Source of the DNA: Rhodococcus oryzae
GTDB taxonomy: Bacteria; Actinomycetota; Actinomycetes; Mycobacteriales; Mycobacteriaceae
Assembly: GCF_005049235.1 (NCBI RefSeq)
Contig: NZ_SUMD01000014.1
Coordinates: 31,032 to 95,031, forward strand
DNA length: 64,000 bases
Direction: 5' to 3'
In this document: positions 57,524 through 64,000 of the stretch, in pieces
Layout of the letters: each line of letters opens with the position of its first letter
How positions within the stretch are numbered: the stretch's first letter is position 1
Notes under the pieces: generated by a model
Told to the model about the DNA's origin: nothing
Seen by the model: only the letters and a program-made list of their open reading frames with translations
The model's database searches: none
Program-made: the position numbers and the translations under genes

Positions 57524-58399
57524 ATGCGCGGAATCATTCTGGCCGGTGGAACAGGGTCCCGGCTGCATCCGATCACGCTCGGGGTCAGCAAACAGCTGGT
57601 GCCCGTGTTCGACAAGCCGATGATCTATTACCCGCTGTCGACGCTGATGCTGGCAGGCATCCGCGACATCCTGGTGATCACCACCCCCGAGGACGCCGAG
57701 CAGTTCCAGCGGCTGCTCGGGGACGGATCCCGCTTCGGCGTCTCCCTGACCTACCAGGTGCAGGCCGAGCCCAACGGGCTGGCGCAGGCGTTCGTGCTCG
57801 GCGCCGAGCACATCGGTTCGGACTCCGCCGCGCTGGTGCTCGGCGACAACATCTTCTACGGACCCGGCCTCGGTACCCGGCTGACGCGGTTCGAGAAGAT
57901 CGAGGGCGGCGCGGTGTTCGCCTACTGGGTCGCCGACCCGACCGCGTACGGCGTGATCGAGTTCGACGGCGACGGTCGCGCGATCTCGCTGGAGGAGAAG
58001 CCCCAGCGGCCGCGCTCCAACTACGCGGTGCCCGGGCTGTACTTCTACGACAACGACGTGGTGTCGATCGCCCGAGACCTGTCGCCATCGGCACGCGGCG
58101 AGTACGAGATCACCGACGTCAACCGCGCCTATCTCGAGGCGGGCCGGCTGCAGGTCGAGGTGTTGCCGCGCGGCACCGCGTGGCTGGACACCGGCACCTT
58201 CGACTCGCTGCTCGACGCCTCGAACTACGTACGCACCATCGAGGAGCGGCAGGGCCTGAAGATCGGCGCGCCGGAGGAGGTGGCCTGGCGGCGGGGCTTC
58301 ATCACCGACGACGAGCTGCGGGTGCGGGCCGAGGCCCTCGTCAAGTCCGGTTACGGCAACTATCTGCTCGGTCTGCTCGACCGCGGCAAGGAATGGTGA
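57524..58399 (+). CDS. rmlA: Glucose-1-phosphate thymidylyltransferase
   Basis: A 291-residue nucleotidyltransferase with [16 protein letters not shown] and the [24 protein letters not shown] core. LGDNIFYG is near residue 110 and [21 protein letters not shown] near 161. It makes dTDP-glucose from dTTP and glucose-1-phosphate. ATG 57524 starts the frame. It is followed 3 bases after its stop by rmlC. Confidence 0.94.
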   Translation: MRGIILAGGTGSRLHPITLGVSKQLVPVFDKPMIYYPLSTLMLAGIRDILVITTPEDAEQFQRLLGDGSRFGVSLTYQVQAEPNGLAQAFVLGAEHIGSDSAALVLGDNIFYGPGLGTRLTRFEKIEGGAVFAYWVADPTAYGVIEFDGDGRAISLEEKPQRPRSNYAVPGLYFYDNDVVSIARDLSPSARGEYEITDVNRAYLEAGRLQVEVLPRGTAWLDTGTFDSLLDASNYVRTIEERQGLKIGAPEEVAWRRGFITDDELRVRAEALVKSGYGNYLLGLLDRGKEW

Positions 58400-58402
58400 G
58401 GA

Positions 58403-59008
58403 ATGCAGTTTCGCGAACTGAAAGTGCCCGGCGCCTGGGAGTTCACCCCCAAGCAGTTCGGTGACGACCGCGGCGTGTTCCTGGAGTGGTTCCGGGACCC
58501 GACGTTCACCGAGGCCACCGGCCGCACCCTCGACCTGCAGCAGGCCAACTGCTCGGTCTCCGCGGCAGGCGTGCTGCGGGGCATCCACTTCGCCGACGTG
58601 CCGCCCGGCCAGGCCAAGTACGTGACCTGCGTCCGCGGCGCGGTCCTCGACGTCGCAGTGGACCTGCGGGTCGGCTCGCCCACGTTCGGGGTGTGGGACG
58701 CGGTCCTGCTCGACGACGTCGACCGCCGTGCGGTGTTCCTGAGCGAGGGTCTCGGACACGCGTTCCTCTCGCTCGAGGACGACTCCACCGTCGTCTACCT
58801 GTGCTCGACCGGGTACGCGCCGGGCCGCGAGCACGGCATCGATCCGCTCGATCCCGACGTCGGGATCGACTGGCCGACCGCGGGCCGGGACGGTACCGAG
58901 TTCGAGTTCCGACTCTCCGACAAGGACGCGGCCGCGCCGTCGCTCGCCGCCGCGCTCGAGTCCGGGCTGCTGCCGCGGTTCGGCGCAGGTGCCCAACCCC
59001 TCGGGTAG
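58403..59008 (+). CDS. rmlC: dTDP-4-dehydrorhamnose 3,5-epimerase
   Basis: A 201-residue cupin-type epimerase: DDRGVFLEWFRDPTF near residue 22, QANCSVSAAGVLRGIHF near 49 with the catalytic histidine, and FLSEGLGHAFLSLEDDSTVVYL near 112. It is coupled to rmlA (ATG 3 bases after the rmlA stop). rmlD is not in the window. Confidence 0.93.
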   Translation: MQFRELKVPGAWEFTPKQFGDDRGVFLEWFRDPTFTEATGRTLDLQQANCSVSAAGVLRGIHFADVPPGQAKYVTCVRGAVLDVAVDLRVGSPTFGVWDAVLLDDVDRRAVFLSEGLGHAFLSLEDDSTVVYLCSTGYAPGREHGIDPLDPDVGIDWPTAGRDGTEFEFRLSDKDAAAPSLAAALESGLLPRFGAGAQPLG

Positions 59009-59048
59009 GGTGCACCGGGCAGTACCACCAGCGATGAAGGACCACCAG

Positions 59049-59543
59049 TTGACCGACCGAGGTCCCCACGACCCGAGTTCGGGCACCGCCGAGGCGACCC
59101 CGCCCGCGGGCATGTCGGGCGGCGCCGGACCGCTGATGCGGCTGGTGAAGAACCAGGGGCTGGCGTTCCTGCTGGTCGGTGGGTTCAACACGGTGCTCGG
59201 CACGGCCTGGTTCGCCGTCTGGCAGCTCACCCTCGGCGACCAGCTCGGCTACCACTTCGCGATCGTCGCCGGCTACCTGTGCAACGTGCTGTGCGCGTTC
59301 GCGATGTACCGCTACCTGGTCTTCGAGGTTCGCGGGCACTTGCTGCGGGACCTGTGGCGGTTCGTCGTGGTCAACTTCGGCGCCTTCGCGATCAACATGG
59401 CCCTGATGACGCTGGCGGTGTCGGTGTTCGGGTTCCCGCCGATCCCGGCGCAGATCGCGATCACCGCGGTGACCGCGACCGCGAGCTTCTTCGGGTATCG
59501 AGATTTCTCCTTCAGTAGAAAGAAAAGGTCTGGTTCCGCATGA
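59049..59543 (+). CDS. GtrA family membrane protein
   Basis: A protein of about 164 residues with four helices in the GtrA pattern: FLLVGGFNTVLGTAWFAVWQL, FAIVAGYLCNVLCAFAMYRYLVF, RFVVVNFGAFAINMALMTLAV and a last helix ending in ASFFGYRDFSF. GtrA proteins are thought to flip polyprenyl-linked sugars. TTG 59049 is preferred because AAGGA lies about 8 bases upstream; ATG 59034 is the alternative. Its stop overlaps the next gene start (ATGA). Confidence 0.8.
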   Translation: MTDRGPHDPSSGTAEATPPAGMSGGAGPLMRLVKNQGLAFLLVGGFNTVLGTAWFAVWQLTLGDQLGYHFAIVAGYLCNVLCAFAMYRYLVFEVRGHLLRDLWRFVVVNFGAFAINMALMTLAVSVFGFPPIPAQIAITAVTATASFFGYRDFSFSRKKRSGSA

Positions 59544-60370
59544 CGCCTCGGGTCTCCGTCGTCGTTCCGGCGTACAACAACGCCGACTACATCGCCGAAA
59601 CCATCGACTCGATCCTCGGACAGACCTTCGAGGACTTCGAGCTGATCATCGCCGACCACGCGTCGAGCGACGGCACCCTCGCCGCCCTGGCCCCCTACGC
59701 CGACGACCCCCGCGTCACGATCCTGAACACCCCGGCGGGTGGCGGCGCCAAGGCCAACTGGGACCGGGTCAGCCAGGCCGCGAACGGCGACCTGCTCAAG
59801 CTGGTGTGCGGCGACGACACGATCTTCCCGACCTGCCTCGCCGAGCAGGTGGCCGCGTTCGACGAGCATCCGGAGACGGTGCTGGTCGCCTCGCAGCGCA
59901 CCCTGGTCGATGCGGCAGGTAAGACCGTGCTCGCCGCCCGCGGACTGGCGGGCCTGTCCGGGCCGGTCAGCGGTCGGGTCGCCGCACGGCGGGCCGTGAC
60001 CGCGGGAGCGAACATCTTCGGCGAGCCCGGCTGCGTGCTGATGCGGCGGGCCGTGCTCGAGAAGATCGGCTGGTGGGACGACGCCAACCCGTACCTGATC
60101 GACGAGGCCACCTATGTCGGCGTCGCACTGCACGGCGACGTCGTGGCAATCCCCCGTCCACTGGCGTCGTTCCGTATCAACGCCGGCCAGTGGAGCGTGC
60201 GACTGGCGCGCCAGCAGGCTTCCCAGGCGGCGGCCTTCCACGAGGCGCTGCGCGCGGCCGAACCGGGACTGCTGTCCGCGATGGACGTGCGGATCGGCAA
60301 CGCCAAGGCGCTGGGCACCTCGTTCATGCGCCGCGCCGTGTACATGGTGCTCAAGCGACGCATGGGCTGA
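59540..60370 (+). CDS. GT2 family glycosyltransferase
   Basis: A 276-residue soluble GT-A enzyme: VSVVVPAYNNADYIAETIDSILGQTFEDFEL at the start, DHASSDGT near residue 38 and CGDDTIFP near 88 in the D-x-D place (reads GDD). No membrane helix is seen. It overlaps the GtrA stop by 4 bases, so the two are co-translated. The acceptor is unknown, but the surroundings point to an envelope glycan. Confidence 0.83.
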   Translation: MTPRVSVVVPAYNNADYIAETIDSILGQTFEDFELIIADHASSDGTLAALAPYADDPRVTILNTPAGGGAKANWDRVSQAANGDLLKLVCGDDTIFPTCLAEQVAAFDEHPETVLVASQRTLVDAAGKTVLAARGLAGLSGPVSGRVAARRAVTAGANIFGEPGCVLMRRAVLEKIGWWDDANPYLIDEATYVGVALHGDVVAIPRPLASFRINAGQWSVRLARQQASQAAAFHEALRAAEPGLLSAMDVRIGNAKALGTSFMRRAVYMVLKRRMG

Positions 60371-60382
60371 CCGAGCAGGCGC

Positions 60383-60922
60383 TCAGTTCCAGTTGATACC
60401 CAGGGATCCGAAGCCGACCGATCCCAGCCCGGTGACGAGGATTCCCTCGGTCAGGATGCCGGTGTTCCCCGATCCGGTGTTGAGCGAGCCGGTGTTCAGG
60501 GACCCCACGTTGCCGGATCCCGTGTTCCCGAACCCGACATTGCCCGAGCCGGTGTTCGCGAACCCGACATTGCCCGAGCCGGTGTTCGCGGACCCCACGT
60601 TGTCGGAGCCGGTGTTGTAGGACCCGGTGTTGTGCGAGCCGGTGTTGTCGGGTCCGTTGTTGGACGAACCCGCGCTGCCGGAGTCGAAGGTGAGCCCGAC
60701 GCTGCCGAGCCCGGCGAAGCCGGTGTTCAGGCTCCCGACGGCGGGGTGGGTCAGCGAGTCCGCGAACTCCGCCAGGCCCGTCGGCGGCGCGGCGCCGGGC
60801 GCAGCAGGGCCGGCGGACGCGACGGCGATACCCGCCGAGCCGGCCGTCACGAGCGCCGATGCGAGGGCGATGGTCGTCGCCCGAGCGACACGGCGCGACC
60901 TCCCCTTCGATGTGACCTCCAT
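60383..60922 (-). CDS. Secreted NTG-repeat protein resembling mycobacterial MPTR
   Basis: A 179-residue protein with a signal peptide (RRVARATTIALASALVTAG, cleavage likely near residue 36 after VASA). Residues 80-155 are tandem pentapeptides of the form NTGSx and NVGxx, such as NTGSGNVGFANTGSGNVGF. The same Asn-x-Gly pattern marks the MPTR domain of mycobacterial PPE proteins, but there is no PPE domain here. The C-terminus is LGSVGFGSLGINWN. The ATG start at 60922 has GGGGAGGGG upstream. It stands alone, convergent with the GT2 gene. Confidence 0.8.
   Translation of the reverse strand: MEVTSKGRSRRVARATTIALASALVTAGSAGIAVASAGPAAPGAAPPTGLAEFADSLTHPAVGSLNTGFAGLGSVGLTFDSGSAGSSNNGPDNTGSHNTGSYNTGSDNVGSANTGSGNVGFANTGSGNVGFGNTGSGNVGSLNTGSLNTGSGNTGILTEGILVTGLGSVGFGSLGINWN
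60531..60590 (-). repeat. Exact 30-bp tandem repeat in the NTG-repeat gene
   Basis: Bases 60531-60560 and 60561-60590 are identical 30-mers, encoding two decapeptide units. Recent copying or selection for sequence sameness is implied. Confidence 0.9.
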
Positions 60923-61131
60923 GGAAGTGCCCCTCCCCGGTTCGCAACGAATGAACGTGCACGCGCCAGGGACGCTACCGCCGCAACCGCGCCGAACTGC
61001 CGAAATCGGCACTTTTCGGCGAGTCCGGCAGTGAAGCGGGGCGCCAAACGCCCGACCGCGCATGGGACGCCCGCGTAATCTTGAACGACCGCACCACGCC
61101 GACCAGAGCCCCCTCCGGATGCCGGGTGTAC

Positions 61132-62301
61132 ATGACCAGGACCGAGCGCGACCGGACCATCCCGCAGCGTCGCCGTGCCCGCCGGACGCTGGCGATCCTG
61201 GCTGTCGCAGCGGCCGTCACCGCAGGCCTGCTCGCCGGCCAGCGACTGGCCTCAGACCCGCCGAACCAGCTTCCCGCCCCAGCACAATCGGGCGTCGTTG
61301 CCCCGGAAGTCGCGACCCCGCAGTCGATTCCGCCACCGGCACCACCGCAGCCGATCCTGCTCACCCCCGAACAGATCCACCAGCGGGTGGCTCCGACGAC
61401 CGTGCACCTGATCTCCCGCGTCGGCTGGCGCGAGACCGCGGGGACCGGCATCGTGCTCACCCCGGACGGCCTCGTCCTGACCAACCACCACGTGATCGAC
61501 GGCGCCACCGACGTCGTGGCGGTGAACCAGGGCAACGGCGCGAGCTACGACGTCGAGGTGGCGGGGTACGACCGGACCCGCGACCTCGCGGTGCTGCGGC
61601 TCGCGGGCGCCACCGGGCTGCCGACGCCCGCGCTCGGCCACTCCGCCACGGTGCGGACCGGCGATCCGGTGACCGCCATCGGCAACGCCGAGGGCGCGGG
61701 CGTCCCTCAGGCCGCGGGCGGCATCGTCACCGCCCTGAACCGATCCGTCACCGCGCGCGACTCGGCCGACGGCTCGACCAACAAGCTGTCCGGCCTGATC
61801 GAGGTGAACGCCGACATCCGGCCAGGCGATTCGGGCGGGCCGCTGGTCGACGGCACCGGCGCCGTCATCGGGGTCAGCACCGCGGGCACCGCCGTCTCGC
61901 ACGACGAGGGGCCGACACCCGCACCGCCGCGGGATATCAAGTCGTTCGCGGTCCCGATCGACGAGGCGATCACGGTCGTGGACCAGGTCCGCGAGGGTCG
62001 CGGCTCGGAGACCGTGCACGTCGGGCCGACGGCCCTGCTCGGCATCAGCGTCAGCGACTCCGTCACGGTCCCCGGCGCCCGGGTGGTCGCGGTCAGCTAC
62101 GGCACGCCTGCCGAGGGGGCCGGGCTGGTGCGCGGCGACGTGATCACGAGCTTCGACGGCAAGCCGATCCGGACCGCGGCCGAACTGACCGAGATGATGG
62201 TCGCCCGTCACCCGGGCGACCGCATCGAACTGGGATGGACCGACGCGAGCGGCGGGTCGCGCTCCGCGACGATCGTGCTGACCACCGGTCCGCCGCGGTG
62301 A
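61132..62301 (+). CDS. S1C serine protease with PDZ domain (HtrA-like)
   Basis: A 389-residue membrane-anchored protease. A single helix lies near residues 18-38 (RTLAILAVAAAVTAGLLAG), then a proline-rich linker. The trypsin-like domain follows with catalytic His in LTNHHVID, Asp in TRDLAVLRL and Ser in RPGDSGGPLVDG. A PDZ domain follows (about residues 300-385, LLGISVSDSVTVPGARVVAV). ATG 61132 is chosen; a TTG 17 codons upstream is possible. It would act outside the membrane on envelope or misfolded proteins. Confidence 0.85.
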   Translation: MTRTERDRTIPQRRRARRTLAILAVAAAVTAGLLAGQRLASDPPNQLPAPAQSGVVAPEVATPQSIPPPAPPQPILLTPEQIHQRVAPTTVHLISRVGWRETAGTGIVLTPDGLVLTNHHVIDGATDVVAVNQGNGASYDVEVAGYDRTRDLAVLRLAGATGLPTPALGHSATVRTGDPVTAIGNAEGAGVPQAAGGIVTALNRSVTARDSADGSTNKLSGLIEVNADIRPGDSGGPLVDGTGAVIGVSTAGTAVSHDEGPTPAPPRDIKSFAVPIDEAITVVDQVREGRGSETVHVGPTALLGISVSDSVTVPGARVVAVSYGTPAEGAGLVRGDVITSFDGKPIRTAAELTEMMVARHPGDRIELGWTDASGGSRSATIVLTTGPPR

Positions 62302-62315
62302 CCTGTCCCTCCAGC

Positions 62316-63239
62316 TCAGCCGGCGGCTTCCGAACGCACGACGCGAGATTGCGCTGCCAACTGCTTATCGGTCGCTCGAGGCGCGGATACCCGATCGAGC
62401 CGGTAGTGCAGCCGCATCGCCGCCCGTCGCCACATCCGCAGCACGTGGTCGGTGCGGAGGACGCCTTCACTGTCGACGTAGATGCGGAACTCCTCGCGGA
62501 TCGGGACCCGGGCCGCATAGTGGCGCCCCCGCTCGAGGACGGTGACATAGGCCCCGTCGGCACCGAACTCACCCGCTGGGGACTGGAGGAGCAGCGAGCC
62601 GTCGGGGCCGTTCTGCGGGCGTAGGAAGACCTGGACGTTGCCCTGTTCCAGCGGGAAGCTCACGTGGATGCTGCGCCGGTCGTGTCCGGGCAGCAGGGCG
62701 CTGCGGTAGTACCCGCTGTACATGAAGTCGCCCGTACCGCGCAGCGTCCGCAACCAGGCCGAGCCCGCGTGGCTGCCTTCGCCGTCAACCACTTTCGTGA
62801 TCGTGGTGTCCACCCCGTGCGCCGCGGCTAGCGGATCGACCGGGAGTGCCAGTTGCTGCACCCGCTTGCCGTACAGCCGGCCGATCATCGATCCAGCCGG
62901 CGCGAACAACGGTGACCACTTGGTCCAGATCTCCATCCGCCATTGGCTGGTGTGCTCGTAGAAGTCCCGGATCGCCGGATCGAGCTGCCCCGGGTCGAAT
63001 CCGGGTCCGGCCAGACATCCCATGTCCGGTAGCAGTCCGGCGTCGGCATCCGCGGCGATCAGCGCGCCACCAAGTCGCTCCGCCTCGGCAGGGAGCCAGT
63101 GGTCCCGGACGACTCCCGCCGCCGAGGTTGGTGCCGTCAGCCATGCGTGGTCGCCGTTCAGGTCAACGGGGCGCCCCACCGTGCGCCACCACATCCGAGA
63201 CGCCCTGTCCGCGATCGACCACAACCGGTTGTGTTCCAC
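62316..63239 (-). CDS. Conserved protein of unknown function
   Basis: A 307-residue protein I do not recognise. It has no signal peptide or helix. Features: FYEHTSQWRMEIWTKWSPLFAPAGSMIGRLYGKRVQQL near residue 93, FMYSGYYR near 171, and an Arg/His-rich tail (RMWRRAAMRLHYRLDR near 269). The GTG start at 63239 is used. It converges on the protease gene, with 14 bases between stops. The actinobacterial codon use is normal. Confidence 0.6.
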   Translation of the reverse strand: MEHNRLWSIADRASRMWWRTVGRPVDLNGDHAWLTAPTSAAGVVRDHWLPAEAERLGGALIAADADAGLLPDMGCLAGPGFDPGQLDPAIRDFYEHTSQWRMEIWTKWSPLFAPAGSMIGRLYGKRVQQLALPVDPLAAAHGVDTTITKVVDGEGSHAGSAWLRTLRGTGDFMYSGYYRSALLPGHDRRSIHVSFPLEQGNVQVFLRPQNGPDGSLLLQSPAGEFGADGAYVTVLERGRHYAARVPIREEFRIYVDSEGVLRTDHVLRMWRRAAMRLHYRLDRVSAPRATDKQLAAQSRVVRSEAAG

Positions 63240-63278
63240 GCGGACAGCGTGTCACAGCGTGACCGCGCCACCGGGTCT

Positions 63279-63746
63279 CTAGTGGATCTTGAAGATGACC
63301 GCGCGCTGGACGACGAAATTGATCACTGTCGCGGTGCCTTGCGCGATGACGAAGGCCAGCGGGGTCCGCCACCACTCGTCCGCGAACACGTTGTTCATCA
63401 GCTCATTGAGCCCGACCTGCACGGCGAAGGTCACCGCGTAGAGCGCCACCACCGCGACGAATCGGGCGCGGCTGGGCGGCGCCTTGAACGTCCAGCGCCG
63501 GTTGATCAGGTACGCGGTGCTGGTGCCCGCGACGAAGCCGATCGACTTGGCCACGAAGCGCGGCAGCCCGAGCGCAAGGAACAGCGTGTACAGCCCGTAG
63601 TCGACGACCGCGGACAACCCGCCGGTCGCGACGAAGCGCACCATCTGCGTCTTGAGGTCCACATCGGTGCCGCCCGGCTCGTCGACGAGGGGCAGCTCGA
63701 CGGGTAGCGGCAGGTGCGGCTCGGGGGCGCTGGCGGTTCCGGACAC
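63279..63746 (-). CDS. GtrA family membrane protein (second copy)
   Basis: A 155-residue protein with four helices. After an acidic N-terminus, VRFVATGGLSAVVDYGLYTLFLALG, FVAKSIGFVAGTSTAYLINRRWTF, FVAVVALYAVTFAVQVGLNEL and FVIAQGTATVINFVVQRAVIF match the GtrA pattern. GTG 63746 is chosen; the frame further upstream lacks support. It is the second GtrA protein in the region and may serve the same or another polyprenyl-linked sugar. Confidence 0.82.
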   Translation of the reverse strand: MSGTASAPEPHLPLPVELPLVDEPGGTDVDLKTQMVRFVATGGLSAVVDYGLYTLFLALGLPRFVAKSIGFVAGTSTAYLINRRWTFKAPPSRARFVAVVALYAVTFAVQVGLNELMNNVFADEWWRTPLAFVIAQGTATVINFVVQRAVIFKIH

Positions 63747-63866
63747 CGGTCGAGAGTAGGCGACGCCGCCACCGGTGCGCGCGCGTGACCTCTCACACAA
63801 CCCCTGGACCTCCAGTGCGGTTGAGGTTGCAGGATCGGGTTCACGTCAACCGCAAAAGGAGCATCT

Positions 63867-64000
63867 CGTGTCCGTCTACTCGCTGCCTGAACTGCCCTAC
63901 GACTACGCCGCCCTCGAGCCGCACATCTCCGGCAAGATCATGGAGCTGCACCACGACAAGCACCACGCCGCCTACGTCGCAGGCGCCAACGCCGCCCTCG
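63867..64000 (+). CDS. sodA: Superoxide dismutase [Mn/Fe], N-terminal part (cut by window end)
   Basis: Only the first 44 codons are inside the window. They read [21 protein letters not shown] and [12 protein letters not shown], the N-terminal signature of Mn/Fe superoxide dismutases with the first metal histidine. GTG 63867 has AAAGGAG 7 bases upstream. No signal peptide is present. Confidence 0.92.

Noticed and set aside
60383..60922. PPE-MPTR protein
   Set aside because: Only the repeat pattern is shared; there is no N-terminal PPE domain and the protein has an ordinary signal peptide.

Overview
The window is about 70% G+C, with many GTG starts and tightly packed genes. It carries the galactan machinery of mycolic-acid actinobacteria: the Wzm/Wzt galactan-lipid exporter, GlfT1, GlfT2 and RmlA/B/C. 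It also carries the proteasome activator Bpa, an MMPL transporter, and neighbour groups known from Mycobacterium tuberculosis (tadA, tadA-associated protein, tyrA; quinone oxidoreductase, class V aminotransferase, Bpa, Wzm/Wzt, GlfT1). The source is therefore a member of the Mycobacteriales (Corynebacteriales). Queuosine genes and the lack of PE/PPE genes argue against a typical Mycobacterium. The genus cannot be fixed from the sequence alone.

Positions 1-7,503 hold a one-direction run of catabolic enzymes: flavin monooxygenase, beta-lactamase-fold esterase, zinc alcohol dehydrogenase, acyl-CoA synthetase, amidohydrolase and SDR. It ends at a strong two-way terminator. Positions 7,600-11,300 are housekeeping: HhH-GPD repair protein, DUF5701, class Ic aspartate aminotransferase, SRP RNA, tRNA-Ser and a DinB-like protein. 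Positions 11,390-12,130 contain two micropeptide genes of 40 and 42 codons, each with its own copy of the same promoter block. Positions 12,184-18,534 contain three queuosine-related genes (gluQRS, a YhhQ transporter, tgt) mixed with membrane proteins and a TetR/NmrA-like pair.

Positions 18,556-24,125 hold a heterodimeric ABC exporter, an Rrf2 regulator and an SsuD-type monooxygenase preceded by a 24-residue cysteine leader peptide. Positions 24,155-32,723 are mixed envelope, lipid and regulator genes: TetR/MMPL, lipoprotein, fatty acid hydroxylase-like protein, secreted lipase, AraC, YceI, SRPBCC and TetR. Positions 32,731-34,025 form a lower-G+C islet (an ImmA/IrrE peptidase plus a membrane protein) next to tRNA-Ser(CGA).

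Positions 34,091-44,967 contain tadA, tyrA, an aromatic/histidinol-phosphate aminotransferase, three tRNAs and several oxidoreductases. The 600-bp non-coding gap 37,908-38,509 is the most unusual region. It has eight DnaA-box-like 9-mers within 190 bp, far from any dnaA or dnaN, followed by a probable structured small RNA with its own terminator on the minus strand.

Positions 45,150-63,746 are an envelope-glycan region: Bpa, the galactan exporter, GlfT1 converging on GlfT2, then two large polytopic GT-C-like proteins, a GtrB-like glycosyltransferase, an epimerase, RmlB/A/C, two GtrA proteins and another GT2. Mixed in are a secreted NTG-repeat protein resembling mycobacterial MPTR repeats and an S1C serine protease. 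The window ends inside sodA.
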